This document shows, piece after piece, positions 27,356 through 35,418 of a stretch of DNA of 64,000 nt. This stretch comes from Flagellimonas eckloniae (GTDB lineage Bacteria; Bacteroidota; Bacteroidia; Flavobacteriales; Flavobacteriaceae): the NCBI RefSeq assembly GCF_001413955.1, contig NZ_LCTZ01000002.1:3571001-3635000 (forward strand), written 5' to 3'. Made by a program: the position numbers and the translations under genes. The first letter of the stretch is position 1. Each line of letters opens with the position of its first letter. The notes under the pieces were generated by a model. That model ran no database searches. It saw nothing but the letters and a program-made list of their open reading frames with translations, and was not told where the DNA came from.

Positions 27356-27363
27356 TACTTTTC

Positions 27364-27397
27364 GAACAAATCTTCCTCCTTCTTGAACAAATCTTCC
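27364..27397 (+). promoter_or_regulatory. Two direct repeats GAACAAATCTTCC (probable AraC-type activator site)
   Basis: GAACAAATCTTCC at 27364-27376 and again at 27385-27397, exactly 21 bases apart, that is two helical turns, as expected for two monomers of an AraC-family activator. They end 14 bases upstream of the -7 box at 27412, so the second half-site sits where a -33 element would be; no good -33 is present. Confidence 0.65.
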
Positions 27398-27411
27398 CAT
27401 ACGGGCTGTTC

Positions 27412-27419
27412 TAGTTTTG
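27412..27419 (+). promoter_or_regulatory. -7 element TAGTTTTG of the AraC-controlled unit
   Basis: An exact TAnnTTTG box 24 bases before the ATG at 27444. No TTTG at the proper distance upstream, consistent with an activator-dependent promoter using the direct repeats at 27364-27397. Confidence 0.5.
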
Positions 27420-27443
27420 CTCTATAATTAAAAACGAACAGTC

Positions 27444-27836
27444 ATGAAAATTTTTAGGGTAATTGCAATTGGGACATTGATTTGGATTTTTGGGGTAAGT
27501 CTATATACTCTGTCATTTTATGTTCCAGTTATAGAAAATCCCGAACAACAAGCCAATATGGTTTTATTTATAGCAGTACTACCGCTGGTCTGGGTAGGAT
27601 GTTGGCTATACTATAATGAGGATAGGAATACCAATGGATATAGTGTTGGACTAGCACTGTTTTTAACCAGCGCAGTTTTAGATGCCATTATCACTGTTCC
27701 TTTTTTGATTATACCAAATGGAGGCAGTTACTATGGCTTTTATACTGATATCGGATTCTGGGTGATAGCCTTTGAGTTCATTGCTGTGGCCATATTGTAT
27801 TGGTACGTGAAGGTCTACGTAAAAAACAAAAAATAG
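27444..27836 (+). CDS. Four-helix membrane protein (DUF5367-like)
   Basis: A 130-residue integral membrane protein with four predicted helices (IAIGTLIWIFGVSLYTLSFY, MVLFIAVLPLVWVGCWLYY, VGLALFLTSAVLDAIITVPF, IGFWVIAFEFIAVAILYWYV). The acidic NEDRNTNG loop lies between helices 2 and 3. Resembles DUF5367-type proteins; no function known. First gene of the unit with DUF1772 and an NmrA-like oxidoreductase. Confidence 0.7.
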   Translation: MKIFRVIAIGTLIWIFGVSLYTLSFYVPVIENPEQQANMVLFIAVLPLVWVGCWLYYNEDRNTNGYSVGLALFLTSAVLDAIITVPFLIIPNGGSYYGFYTDIGFWVIAFEFIAVAILYWYVKVYVKNKK

Positions 27837-27860
27837 TATAACCGATTAAAACTATACACC

Positions 27861-28352
27861 ATGGAAATTTCAATGGGCAATCTTACACTTTTCGCCACCA
27901 CCTTGTGTTTTGGGTTGGTTGCAGGACTATGTTTTACATGGGGAAACGCTGTAACTCCTGGCATTGGACAATTGGATAATCTTGGCTATTTACAATCTTT
28001 TCAGAAAATGAATCGTAGCATAGAAAACCCTTTGTTTTTTGTGATTTTCATCGGGTCATTTTTTATAGGAATCGCTAGCATAGTTACAAATAGAGCTATT
28101 TCGTCTACTCATTTTTGGATGATTTTGATAGCAGTTGGCATCTACTTTTTTGGTGTGATTCTGGTAACTATAATAGGAAATATACCTCTCAATCAGTTAT
28201 TGAACAAAACAGATTTGGCGGGAAGTAGTCTTGAGGAATTACAAATACTACGCAGAAGATTTGAAAACCCTTGGAATCGTTTTCATACAATTCGAATTAT
28301 AAGTGCGATCATCTCATTTGCGATGTTGATCATCGCTGGAATAAACAAGTAA
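27861..28352 (+). CDS. DUF1772 (anthrone oxygenase-like) membrane protein
   Basis: A 163-residue protein with four helices. FGLVAGLCFTWGNAVTPGIG followed by YLQSFQKMNRSIENPLFFVI is the DUF1772 signature; IGNIPLNQLLNKTDLAG and the RRRFENPWNRFHTIRIISAI end are also family-typical. Some relatives (anthrone oxygenases) oxidise polyketides in fungi; bacterial members are uncharacterised. It lies 24 bases after the previous gene and 30 before the NmrA-like gene. Confidence 0.85.
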   Translation: MEISMGNLTLFATTLCFGLVAGLCFTWGNAVTPGIGQLDNLGYLQSFQKMNRSIENPLFFVIFIGSFFIGIASIVTNRAISSTHFWMILIAVGIYFFGVILVTIIGNIPLNQLLNKTDLAGSSLEELQILRRRFENPWNRFHTIRIISAIISFAMLIIAGINK

Positions 28353-28382
28353 ACAATAATATAAATATCAAAAACAAGCATT

Positions 28383-29219
28383 ATGAAAAAAAACATTTTA
28401 GTATTGGGAGGAAAAGGAAAAACGGGAAGACGTGTTGCAGAACGATTGACTCAAAAAGGACACAATGTACGCATTGGTTCACGATCGGAAAATCCAGCCT
28501 TTGATTGGGACAAACCCGCAGGTTGGCCCACAGTATTAGAGGGTATTGAAAGGGTGTACATTACCTATCAACCAGATTTGGCGGTCCCTGGAGCCAAAGA
28601 AGCGATCGAGGCATTTGTCAAAGTAGCCAAAGAGAAGGGAATTCAAAAATTAGTCCTCCTTTCCGGTAAGGGAGAAATTGAAGCGGAACGTTGTGAGCAA
28701 TTGGTGATAAATTCTGGTTTAGACTATACCGTTATACGTGCCAGTTGGTTTAATCAAAATTTTAGTGAAAGCTTTTTTCTAGAGCCTATTTTAGCAGGTC
28801 ATGTGGCTCTTCCCCAAGACAAGGTGAAAGTTCCTTATGTTGATGCCGAAGATATTGCGGATGTAGCTGTGGATGTATTGTTGAACGAAAGGCATAATGG
28901 AAGAATTTATGAGTTGACAGGTTCTAGATTTTTGACTTTTAAAGACGTGGTACATGAGATAGCAGAGGCTACTGGAAGGGATATCCAATTTACCGCTATC
29001 TCCTTGCCGGCATATACCAAAATGATGGAAGAACATGGAATTCCTTCAGATTATATTTGGTTGATTAATTACTTATTTACTGAAGTTTTGGGTAATGATA
29101 ATAATCAGGTGATTACACATGGTATTGAAGAGGTCTTGGGAAGAAAACCCAAAGATTTTTCTGATTATGTTAGAGAAACTGCTGCAACGGGAATATGGAA
29201 TCAAAAAGTTCATGTATAA
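28383..29219 (+). CDS. NmrA-like / NAD(P)H-binding oxidoreductase
   Basis: A 278-residue atypical short-chain dehydrogenase-like protein. N-terminal Rossmann motif NILVLGGKGKTGRRVAERLT (GGxGxxG), then a sugar-phosphate-type core (VTYQPD-like YITYQPDLAVPGAKEAIEAF, LVLLSGKGEIEAERCEQLVI, YTVIRASWFNQNF, VPYVDAEDIADVAVDVLL). The usual YxxxK active site is missing, as in NmrA/HSCARG-type redox sensors. Third gene of the AraC-adjacent unit, which ends in a good terminator. Confidence 0.9.
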   Translation: MKKNILVLGGKGKTGRRVAERLTQKGHNVRIGSRSENPAFDWDKPAGWPTVLEGIERVYITYQPDLAVPGAKEAIEAFVKVAKEKGIQKLVLLSGKGEIEAERCEQLVINSGLDYTVIRASWFNQNFSESFFLEPILAGHVALPQDKVKVPYVDAEDIADVAVDVLLNERHNGRIYELTGSRFLTFKDVVHEIAEATGRDIQFTAISLPAYTKMMEEHGIPSDYIWLINYLFTEVLGNDNNQVITHGIEEVLGRKPKDFSDYVRETAATGIWNQKVHV

Positions 29220-29246
29220 ATCCAAACCAAATGTTTGGAACTTTAG

Positions 29247-29279
29247 GGCAGACCATATAGCTGGTCTGCCTGTTTTTTT
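29247..29279 (+). terminator. Rho-independent terminator after the NmrA-like gene
   Basis: Perfect nine-base-pair stem GGCAGACCA / TGGTCTGCC (29247-29255 and 29262-29270), loop TATAGC, then TGTTTTTTT. Placed 27 bases after the stop at 29219; it also separates the convergent DUF3307 gene. Confidence 0.9.
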
Positions 29280-30003
29280 ATGAAATTTCAGCTAGATAAT
29301 CATAAGTAAGACCGGCTAAAATGGCTAATCCAAAGCTTAGTAAAGTACCAATAAGAACATATTCAGTAAGCTTTCTATTCTTGCCCTTGTTTAAATCTCC
29401 GAACCGAAAGACAGATTTTGCAGCAATCAATAGCCCAATAGCTGCCCATTGGCCAATCATAATAAATCCAAACACAAAAAGTCGCTCCAACATGCCAATA
29501 TACTTTCCGGCATTTTTCAAAGATCCCCCTTCTTTTGGGTCATCGTCCTTTACAATCTCTTCAATGTAAGGAGCCAATAGCATTCGCATGATAATTCCTG
29601 AAACGTAGGTAACAAATACCAGAAAGGTAATCAGCAAGAGATTTTCTTGTCCAAATATGTTTTGGAAGTCCAGTTCAAAAGGAGTTATCCAATAAACAAT
29701 TGCTACAATTACAGATAAATGCAGTATTTGATCCACCACAAATAACCACCGGTAATTTTTTTTGGTGCTAAAAGCCAGTTTTCCCAAGTCAATCAAATAA
29801 TGTGTTACAATGATAATTGCAATGAGTCCAAAGTGTTGAAATTGCAGTAGAACCAAAAGGGCTATTAAATGGACGCCAATATGCCAGTAAAGGTATTTTG
29901 ATTTCCACTTTTTTTCAAGTTTGTCGTCTACCCAATGACCGGGCTGCAATACAAAATCGCCAATAAAATGAGCCAGTATTAATTTTAGGGCAAGTAGCGT
30001 CAT
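29278..30003 (-). CDS. DUF3307 membrane protein
   Basis: A 241-residue multi-helix membrane protein with the DUF3307 N-terminus (LALKLILAHFIGDFVLQPGH, then WVDDKLEKKWKS) and LIALLVLLQFQHFGLIAIII, HYLIDLGKLAFS and VVDQILHLSVIVA. Function unknown. It overlaps the SatD-like gene by four bases (ATGA). DUF3307 and SatD are often adjacent in Bacteroidota, so they probably act together, perhaps with the HTH of SatD controlling the pair. Confidence 0.88.
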   Translation of the reverse strand: MTLLALKLILAHFIGDFVLQPGHWVDDKLEKKWKSKYLYWHIGVHLIALLVLLQFQHFGLIAIIIVTHYLIDLGKLAFSTKKNYRWLFVVDQILHLSVIVAIVYWITPFELDFQNIFGQENLLLITFLVFVTYVSGIIMRMLLAPYIEEIVKDDDPKEGGSLKNAGKYIGMLERLFVFGFIMIGQWAAIGLLIAAKSVFRFGDLNKGKNRKLTEYVLIGTLLSFGLAILAGLTYDYLAEIS

Positions 30004-30608
30004 AATTGTGTGAGTTGGGTTTTGTAAAATTGAATTAATTTTTGGACTTCGTCAAATCCAGCTCTTATCAATGCTTCGCTAATATTGCTTTGCGATTTTT
30101 CCAAAGATGCGGCTAGCTCTTTTTGATTGGCTTTGGGATGTTCCAAGGCAGTTTTTACAATTCGGGAAGTAGCAGGCAACCAATTGTCCATACTCAGTGA
30201 TGCAAGTTGTAACATGAGATTGATGGGAGTATCAAAACTTTCTGAACCGGATTTTAATGCCAGGGTCTGTTTTTTTAAGTTTTCAAAGCATTCTCCTGAG
30301 CGAATGAATGCCGAACCATTGGATTCGGTTATTTTTTCTGAGCTATATTCTTTTTCTCCAAGGCCTATGCCCATTCTTACGTCTATCCCTTTTTTTTGCT
30401 TTAGACACGATTTGATATGGATAGCCGCTTCCAGTGCTTTTTCTGGGGAAGTTTCCAATTGAAAGCTATCGCCACGATAGATCTCCCATTGTAAAGGTTC
30501 CTTGCCATAGGTGTTCAATGCCTTTTTTAGATAAGGCAGCCAAACCTCTGGTGTTGCCTTTCTAGAATTGATAATGTCTCCAGTTATGATAGCTATAGTT
30601 CTATCCAT
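30000..30608 (-). CDS. SatD-like protein with C-terminal helix-turn-helix
   Basis: A 202-residue protein. Starts at ATG 30608 (MDRTIAIITGDIINSRKA); a GTG two codons upstream is less likely. The N-terminal 140 residues match SatD: WEIYRGDSFQLETSPEKALE, AAIHIKSCLKQ, VRMGIGLGEKEYSSEKITES, NGSAFIRSGECFENLKK. The last 60 residues form a MarR/CRP-like HTH (HPKANQKELAASLEKSQSNI). The nucleotidyl-cyclase-like layout of SatD suggests ligand sensing, but no reaction is known. The operator array immediately upstream is a likely target of its own HTH. Confidence 0.85.
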   Translation of the reverse strand: MDRTIAIITGDIINSRKATPEVWLPYLKKALNTYGKEPLQWEIYRGDSFQLETSPEKALEAAIHIKSCLKQKKGIDVRMGIGLGEKEYSSEKITESNGSAFIRSGECFENLKKQTLALKSGSESFDTPINLMLQLASLSMDNWLPATSRIVKTALEHPKANQKELAASLEKSQSNISEALIRAGFDEVQKLIQFYKTQLTQL

Positions 30609-30617
30609 AAGCACAAA

Positions 30618-30685
30618 TATCGGTAAAATAGCCGATAATTCAAAATATCGGTAAAATAGCCGATAATTAAGAATATCGGTAAAAT
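30618..30685 (-). promoter_or_regulatory. 28-bp-period operator array before the SatD-DUF3307 operon
   Basis: TATCGGTAAAAT occurs three times, at 30618, 30646 and 30674, with an exact 28-base period. In the first two copies it continues as AGCCGATA, making the inverted repeat TATCGG-N8-CCGATA (30618-30637, 30646-30665); the third copy is a half site. The array starts ten bases upstream of the SatD start codon, so it covers the promoter. Self-binding by the SatD HTH is inference. Confidence 0.75.
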
Positions 30686-30721
30686 GACGTATATTTTTAG
30701 TTTCCCAATAAAAGCGAATAC

Positions 30722-31534
30722 TTAATCTGAGGATTTATCTCTATAATCAGGTGTCAATTGTCCGTTTGCCCAAGTTAGCTGTCTGGTTTCCATAGTAGTT
30801 TGTGTCCAAAGTGTTTCTTCATCCAAATATTGCTTTTGCTCTTTTTTAAAGAGTATTTTTTCTGGAATACCTCCGTCATCATCGGGAAATATGAATTTTT
30901 CGTAACGATAGAAGATACCTGCATCTGAAATTTGAGAAAACTCAGCAACCTTCTGCAATTGGTTTTTATATGAAAAAAGGTAAACCCCACCGCTTTCAAC
31001 ACCACAGGCTTCTCCAAAATAATCAATTAATAAAATTCCATCTAGATTTGGGAGCCCTTTTCCGGAATGAGTTTTAATACTGATGTTTGAATTGTCCAAA
31101 GGAATTTTTTGTTCAAGATATTGCCCATCCTTAATATTTCTAATGTTCAAAAAAAGGGCATCGTTATTTTTGGAATAGGCAAAAAAGTAATTGGTTCCAT
31201 CCATGGTTTTCCTTTCCAAGGAGAGTAATCCACCCAAAATATACCCGGTCAAAGTATCGTATTTTACTTTGTAAAAAGGGGAGTCAAAACCATTATAGGG
31301 CCATGAGAAATCTGTTTTTTCAATGATTTCGACCCATTCCCCAATTTTAAGGAGTTCCAGAACTTTGGATTCTGTATTGGGTGTAGCTCTTAACTTGACA
31401 TCATTGCCAAATAAATAGACCTGATCTCCAGGTTGAAAAGAACATTCATCACCTGGACAATGTAAACGTTGGGCAAAGTTAGAGGTAATGGAAAATAGAG
31501 TAAATAGAATCGTGATATAAAAAACTGCTTTCAT
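30722..31534 (-). CDS. SH3-domain exported protein
   Basis: A 270-residue predicted secreted protein (MKAVFYITILFTLFSITSNFA). After a CPGDEC pair, about residues 38-105 form a bacterial SH3-type domain: VYLFGNDVKLRATPNTESKV, LELLKIGEWVEIIEKTDFSW, FYKVKYDTLTGYILGGLLSL. The remaining 160 residues are predicted beta-rich with ILLIDYFGEACGVESGGVYL. SH3 domains of this kind bind peptidoglycan or peptides; the C-terminal part is not recognised. Single gene. Confidence 0.8.
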   Translation of the reverse strand: MKAVFYITILFTLFSITSNFAQRLHCPGDECSFQPGDQVYLFGNDVKLRATPNTESKVLELLKIGEWVEIIEKTDFSWPYNGFDSPFYKVKYDTLTGYILGGLLSLERKTMDGTNYFFAYSKNNDALFLNIRNIKDGQYLEQKIPLDNSNISIKTHSGKGLPNLDGILLIDYFGEACGVESGGVYLFSYKNQLQKVAEFSQISDAGIFYRYEKFIFPDDDGGIPEKILFKKEQKQYLDEETLWTQTTMETRQLTWANGQLTPDYRDKSSD

Positions 31535-31690
31535 CTGTATTTATTTTAGGATTAAGACAGTTCTTAGGGAGGTTAAGGTATATACGGTATAAAATAGCAA
31601 AATAGTTTACCGCAATACACTTGGGAAGTATGTGATAACAAGATGATGATTTTAAGAGAGGGTGCCGTTTTTAGGATAAATTAAAAAAGA

Positions 31691-31721
31691 AGAAGCCACG
31701 TCCATGGCCGGCGTGGCTTCT
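31691..31721 (-). terminator. Terminator of the Spy-like gene
   Basis: Ten-base-pair perfect stem (AGAAGCCACG 31691-31700, CGTGGCTTCT 31712-31721), 11-base loop. On the minus strand it continues into TCTTTTTTAA. It lies 18 bases after the stop at 31739. Confidence 0.88.
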
Positions 31722-31738
31722 AAAATCAACAAAAAACA

Positions 31739-32185
31739 TTATCCTCTTCTTCCTTTCTCCTGCATTTTCTTTTTACCGTTTTCAGCTTTTCTCAGCTTTA
31801 ACTTTTTCCAGATTTGGTACTGCTCTTCGTTCAATACCTCTTTCATCTTTTGCTGTTGTGCAATTTGATGGTCCAATCTTGCACTCTGCATTTCAAATCG
31901 TTCATCAGCGGTTGGTTTTTTAACTTCACCGCTTTCTTTTTTAGCCTTTCTTTCAGCAAATTTTTCTTTTCGCATTTCGGCTTCCTCCAAATTGATTTCC
32001 ATGACCTGTCTTTGCTGTTCGGAAGTTAAATCCAGTACAAGTGTCAGTTTTTTTGTTTGCAATGTGGCAAGCTGTTCTACTGACAAATCAGCTTTTTGTC
32101 CTTTACCAATTCTTTGATTATCTCTTTTTTGAGCTATGGCTCCAACTGTGGCCAATAAGACCAATACTACTACTAATCGTTTCAT
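31739..32185 (-). CDS. Spy/CpxP-like LTxxQ periplasmic protein
   Basis: A 148-residue exported helical protein. Signal MKRLVVVLVLLATVGAIAQ; mature part highly charged and helical. LTSEQQRQVMEINLEEAEMR is the LTxxQ motif, followed by RLDHQIAQQQKMKEVLNEEQ and YQIWKKLK, the second Spy-like block. Spy/CpxP proteins are periplasmic chaperones or stress sensors; no CpxRA is nearby. Two inverted repeats stand upstream of the gene. Confidence 0.82.
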   Translation of the reverse strand: MKRLVVVLVLLATVGAIAQKRDNQRIGKGQKADLSVEQLATLQTKKLTLVLDLTSEQQRQVMEINLEEAEMRKEKFAERKAKKESGEVKKPTADERFEMQSARLDHQIAQQQKMKEVLNEEQYQIWKKLKLRKAENGKKKMQEKGRRG

Positions 32186-32212
32186 ATGTTTAAACTTTTA
32201 ATGATTTAACAT

Positions 32213-32246
32213 TTGGACATAAGGAATGTCCAATGGTTTAAAACCA
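32213..32246. promoter_or_regulatory. Two adjacent inverted repeats upstream of the Spy-like gene
   Basis: TTGGACAT-AAGGA-ATGTCCAA (32213-32233), eight-base arms, directly followed by TGGTTT-A-AAACCA (32234-32246). They stand 28 bases before the Spy-like start at 32185, in leader or promoter position. Function unknown; operator or leader hairpins. Confidence 0.4.
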
Positions 32247-32287
32247 ATAAATCATTTGTGAAGTCTTTAACAATACGATTGGTAAAC

Positions 32288-32476
32288 CTACTCTTGTTGG
32301 TTCAATATTTCCTCTTGAAGTTTTTCTGATTCCAAATCATCTTCAAATTCTGTTTCGACTAGTTCTTCGGACAAAATTTGATTTTGGAATTTGTCTTCCT
32401 GTTCAATGCCATAATAGATAAAGGAGGCAACTACAAAACAGGACAAATAGATAAGACTTTTGATTTTGTAGGTCAT
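32288..32476 (-). CDS. Small hypothetical membrane protein with acidic tail
   Basis: A 62-residue protein, MTYKIKSLIYLSCFVVASFI, one transmembrane helix or signal followed by an acidic, Glu/Gln-rich tail (SEELVETEFEDDLESEKLQE). An in-frame ATG at 32545 would add a less plausible 23-residue extension. Nothing known is recognised; it could be co-expressed with the Spy-like gene 102 bases downstream. Confidence 0.5.
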   Translation of the reverse strand: MTYKIKSLIYLSCFVVASFIYYGIEQEDKFQNQILSEELVETEFEDDLESEKLQEEILNQQE

Positions 32477-32652
32477 GTTACTAAAATTTGGGACTACTAA
32501 TGTAAAGAAACCATCTTGCAATCTCCGCGATATGTTGTGTAACATCTCTTTTTAGATGTGTATCCGCTTAAAAGCAAAGTGTAATCGACAAAATACATGG
32601 TTTGTCCAAAAACTCCAAAATAACATGGTAAATTCCTACAATTTAAAAGCTC

Positions 32653-35151
32653 CTATTTAGGATTCAAAATCAAATTAATACGCTCCAAAGCATCCTGAAG
32701 ATGATACCTGCTCATTTGATCCGAAATTCTACCCAATCCATTTCTAATGTCCCTTTTAAGATTATTGAGCTCGGCCCTGGCAACGGAACGAATATCAGAT
32801 TGACTGGTATTGATTGCCGTTGATTTGCGATAACCTCCAACGCTGGATAGTTTTTTCTGGTTTTCAGCGGTCATTAAATATTCCAAGCGATCTATATGGG
32901 CTTTTTGAAGATTTCTTCTATAGGTATCAATTGGTTTTCCATTGCGGGTTTCAGACCAGATTCCTTTGCGTAAATCACCTGTCATTTCCAATAGGCCATA
33001 CGCTTTATTCCCATTGATGGTTTCATTTTCTATAATTCTAGCCAATTTGCCCAATTGTAAAATGGTTTTTAAATAATTTTCCTGAGTAGCCCTAATTTGT
33101 TCTATTGAACCCGAGTATTGGATTTTATTAAAAATTTCTTGATCAATCAGCCATTCAGGTGTTTTGAAAAGCTGTTCATTTATAAATGCCATACATTTTT
33201 TTTGATGGTCTTTATCCACGTGGGTGTAGACGGCACCCTCTTGGTCAGCGGTTTTATGATGTTCGTAAACACCACCTATATTATTGGACACATGACCCAT
33301 ATACCTTCTGTATTGGGCTATAACCTGGCCATATAAAGTTTTTAGATCGTCATAGTTCTTTCCGTCTTCTGTGGTCCATTCATTTAAACTGGGAATTATT
33401 CTTTTTAAATTTTCAATACCATAAAGACTAGCTTTAATGGCATCATCTCCTAAATCCTCGGTTTGTGAGCTGGGATCATGTATATCACCTACTTGTTGAT
33501 GCCCAAAACGATACATTGGATCATTTTCATGGGCACGGATCCAATCGTTCAAAATGGGCTTCTCATCTTTGGCAGATACATTTAAAATAGGTTTATACCC
33601 CCATCGTATGGCATGTTTGTCATAAACACCAATATTGGGCATTAAGGCCACACCTTCGTCACCAGGTTGCGCCACATAATTGAATCTTGCATAATCCATT
33701 ATGGAAGGTGCTGTGCCATATTTTTGGGTAAATTCCTTGGAACGAAGGGAGTCTACAGGATAAGCAACACTGCTTCCCATATTATGGGGTAACCCAAGAG
33801 TATGTCCAACTTCGTGTGCGGAAACAAATCGAATCAAACGCCCCATGATTTCATCCTTAAAAGCTACACCACGCGCTTCAGGGTTTATGGCAGCGGTTTG
33901 CACAAAGTACCAGTTGCGCAATAAGGTCATAACATTATGGTACCAGTTAATATCGGATTCTAAAATTTCACCACTACGGGGGTCACTTACATGAGGTCCG
34001 TTGGCATTGGGGATAGGAGAGGCCAAATAGCGAACAACGGAATAGCGTACATCTTCCGGAGACCATTCTGGATCTTCTTCTTTTGTTGGGGGATCTTTGG
34101 CCAAAATTGCATTTTTAAATCCGGCGGCCTCAAAGGCAACTTGCCAATCTTCAATACCCTGTTTTATAAAAGGAATCCACTTTTTTGGTGTGGCACGGTC
34201 TACATAATAGATAATAGGCTTTTTAGGCTCCACCAATTCACCGGCATTGTACTTTTCAACGTCTTCCTCTTTAACTTCCAATCTCCAGCGATCCAAATAC
34301 CGAACAGTTTTGCTTTCCTGGGCATCCAGGCCATAATCTACTTGTCCTCTTGCAAACCAGCCCACACGCTCATCAAAGTAGCGGCGTTTCATGGGTTCTT
34401 TTGGCAAAAGAATCATGGAATTATTGATTTCTATTGAAATGGATCCCAAACTTTGATTACTTGGAGGTTCTTTTGCAACATAGGTTTTTACATGACGTGC
34501 CTCTATGTTTAAAGGATAACTTTTTATGGATTCAATATAACTACGATCTGCATCCAACCTGCTTACCTTATATCTTTTACGATAAAACTCAGGCATCCCG
34601 ATTGCATTTACATCTTTGGTGAACATTGGATTAATTTCAATAACAGTAGCTGGGTTTAAGGAGTCTTTTTTATTGAATGCTTTTATATCGAATGCAAAAA
34701 GAACCGGTTCAAAATTTGAATTGACCACTGCTTCGTGAACAGGTAAGGAATCTGCGGCAACATTACCATAGGAAACTACCCGAAGTAATATTTTCTTTTG
34801 TTTTTTCTCCCAGCGCAATACTTGGGTGTTGATTTTTCCGCCTCCAAAACCAATTCCTGTTGCCGTTTTGGAAATCCTGCTCACCATTAACATTTCTCTG
34901 TTCAACAGGGAATCCGAAATTTCATAATAATACTTGTCATCTACCTGATGAACTTTGAATAGACCCCCATCAGTTTTGGCTTCTTTGGTAATTACCTTAC
35001 CATAAGGTTGAATATCTCCTTTTTTAGGTTTGGAATCTTTTTCCTGATTAGTTTTTTTCTCCTTTTTTTTGAAAAGTTGGGCTTCAGTATTTTGAAAAGA
35101 GCCCAATAAAAATAGAATAGCACAAGTTTTGAGTAGTAATTTTTGAGTCAT
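32653..35151 (-). CDS. Metzincin zinc protease with DUF5117/DUF5118 domains
   Basis: An 832-residue secreted protease. Signal peptide 1-24. N-terminal DUF5118 (GLFKVHQVDDKYYYEISDSL) and DUF5117 regions about 60-320, with the metzincin catalytic domain around 380-550: FVSAHEVGHTLGLPHNMGSS is HExxHxxGxxH, and SIMDYARFNYVAQPGD supplies the Met-turn. A C-terminal helical region closes the protein. Bacteroidota carry several such proteins; some are linked to protein secretion, but substrates are unknown. Stands alone. Confidence 0.9.
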   Translation of the reverse strand: MTQKLLLKTCAILFLLGSFQNTEAQLFKKKEKKTNQEKDSKPKKGDIQPYGKVITKEAKTDGGLFKVHQVDDKYYYEISDSLLNREMLMVSRISKTATGIGFGGGKINTQVLRWEKKQKKILLRVVSYGNVAADSLPVHEAVVNSNFEPVLFAFDIKAFNKKDSLNPATVIEINPMFTKDVNAIGMPEFYRKRYKVSRLDADRSYIESIKSYPLNIEARHVKTYVAKEPPSNQSLGSISIEINNSMILLPKEPMKRRYFDERVGWFARGQVDYGLDAQESKTVRYLDRWRLEVKEEDVEKYNAGELVEPKKPIIYYVDRATPKKWIPFIKQGIEDWQVAFEAAGFKNAILAKDPPTKEEDPEWSPEDVRYSVVRYLASPIPNANGPHVSDPRSGEILESDINWYHNVMTLLRNWYFVQTAAINPEARGVAFKDEIMGRLIRFVSAHEVGHTLGLPHNMGSSVAYPVDSLRSKEFTQKYGTAPSIMDYARFNYVAQPGDEGVALMPNIGVYDKHAIRWGYKPILNVSAKDEKPILNDWIRAHENDPMYRFGHQQVGDIHDPSSQTEDLGDDAIKASLYGIENLKRIIPSLNEWTTEDGKNYDDLKTLYGQVIAQYRRYMGHVSNNIGGVYEHHKTADQEGAVYTHVDKDHQKKCMAFINEQLFKTPEWLIDQEIFNKIQYSGSIEQIRATQENYLKTILQLGKLARIIENETINGNKAYGLLEMTGDLRKGIWSETRNGKPIDTYRRNLQKAHIDRLEYLMTAENQKKLSSVGGYRKSTAINTSQSDIRSVARAELNNLKRDIRNGLGRISDQMSRYHLQDALERINLILNPK

Positions 35152-35418
35152 TTTAAGTCAATTTGATTCAATCGATGGATTCAAAGAACCTAAAAAACGG
35201 GAAAATCGACTGTTAAATAAATACTAACTCTTCATTTTTTTCTAACGAAGACTAATCTTTGGGAGTATTGCGTTTTACTGGTACTTTCCGCTGAAATCCC
35301 ACCTATACTTGGGCTGAGCGCAAATGAATTTTTCTAAAAAAAATCAAAAAAGCTGTAACAATTTAAAATTAGGATAGTCTTATAAGCATATTACATCAAT
35401 CAAAAAATTCAATCAAAA

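Noticed and set aside
28271..28504. Plus-strand frame across the DUF1772-NmrA junction
   Set aside because: It overlaps two supported genes in another frame and has a lysine-rich, low-information product.
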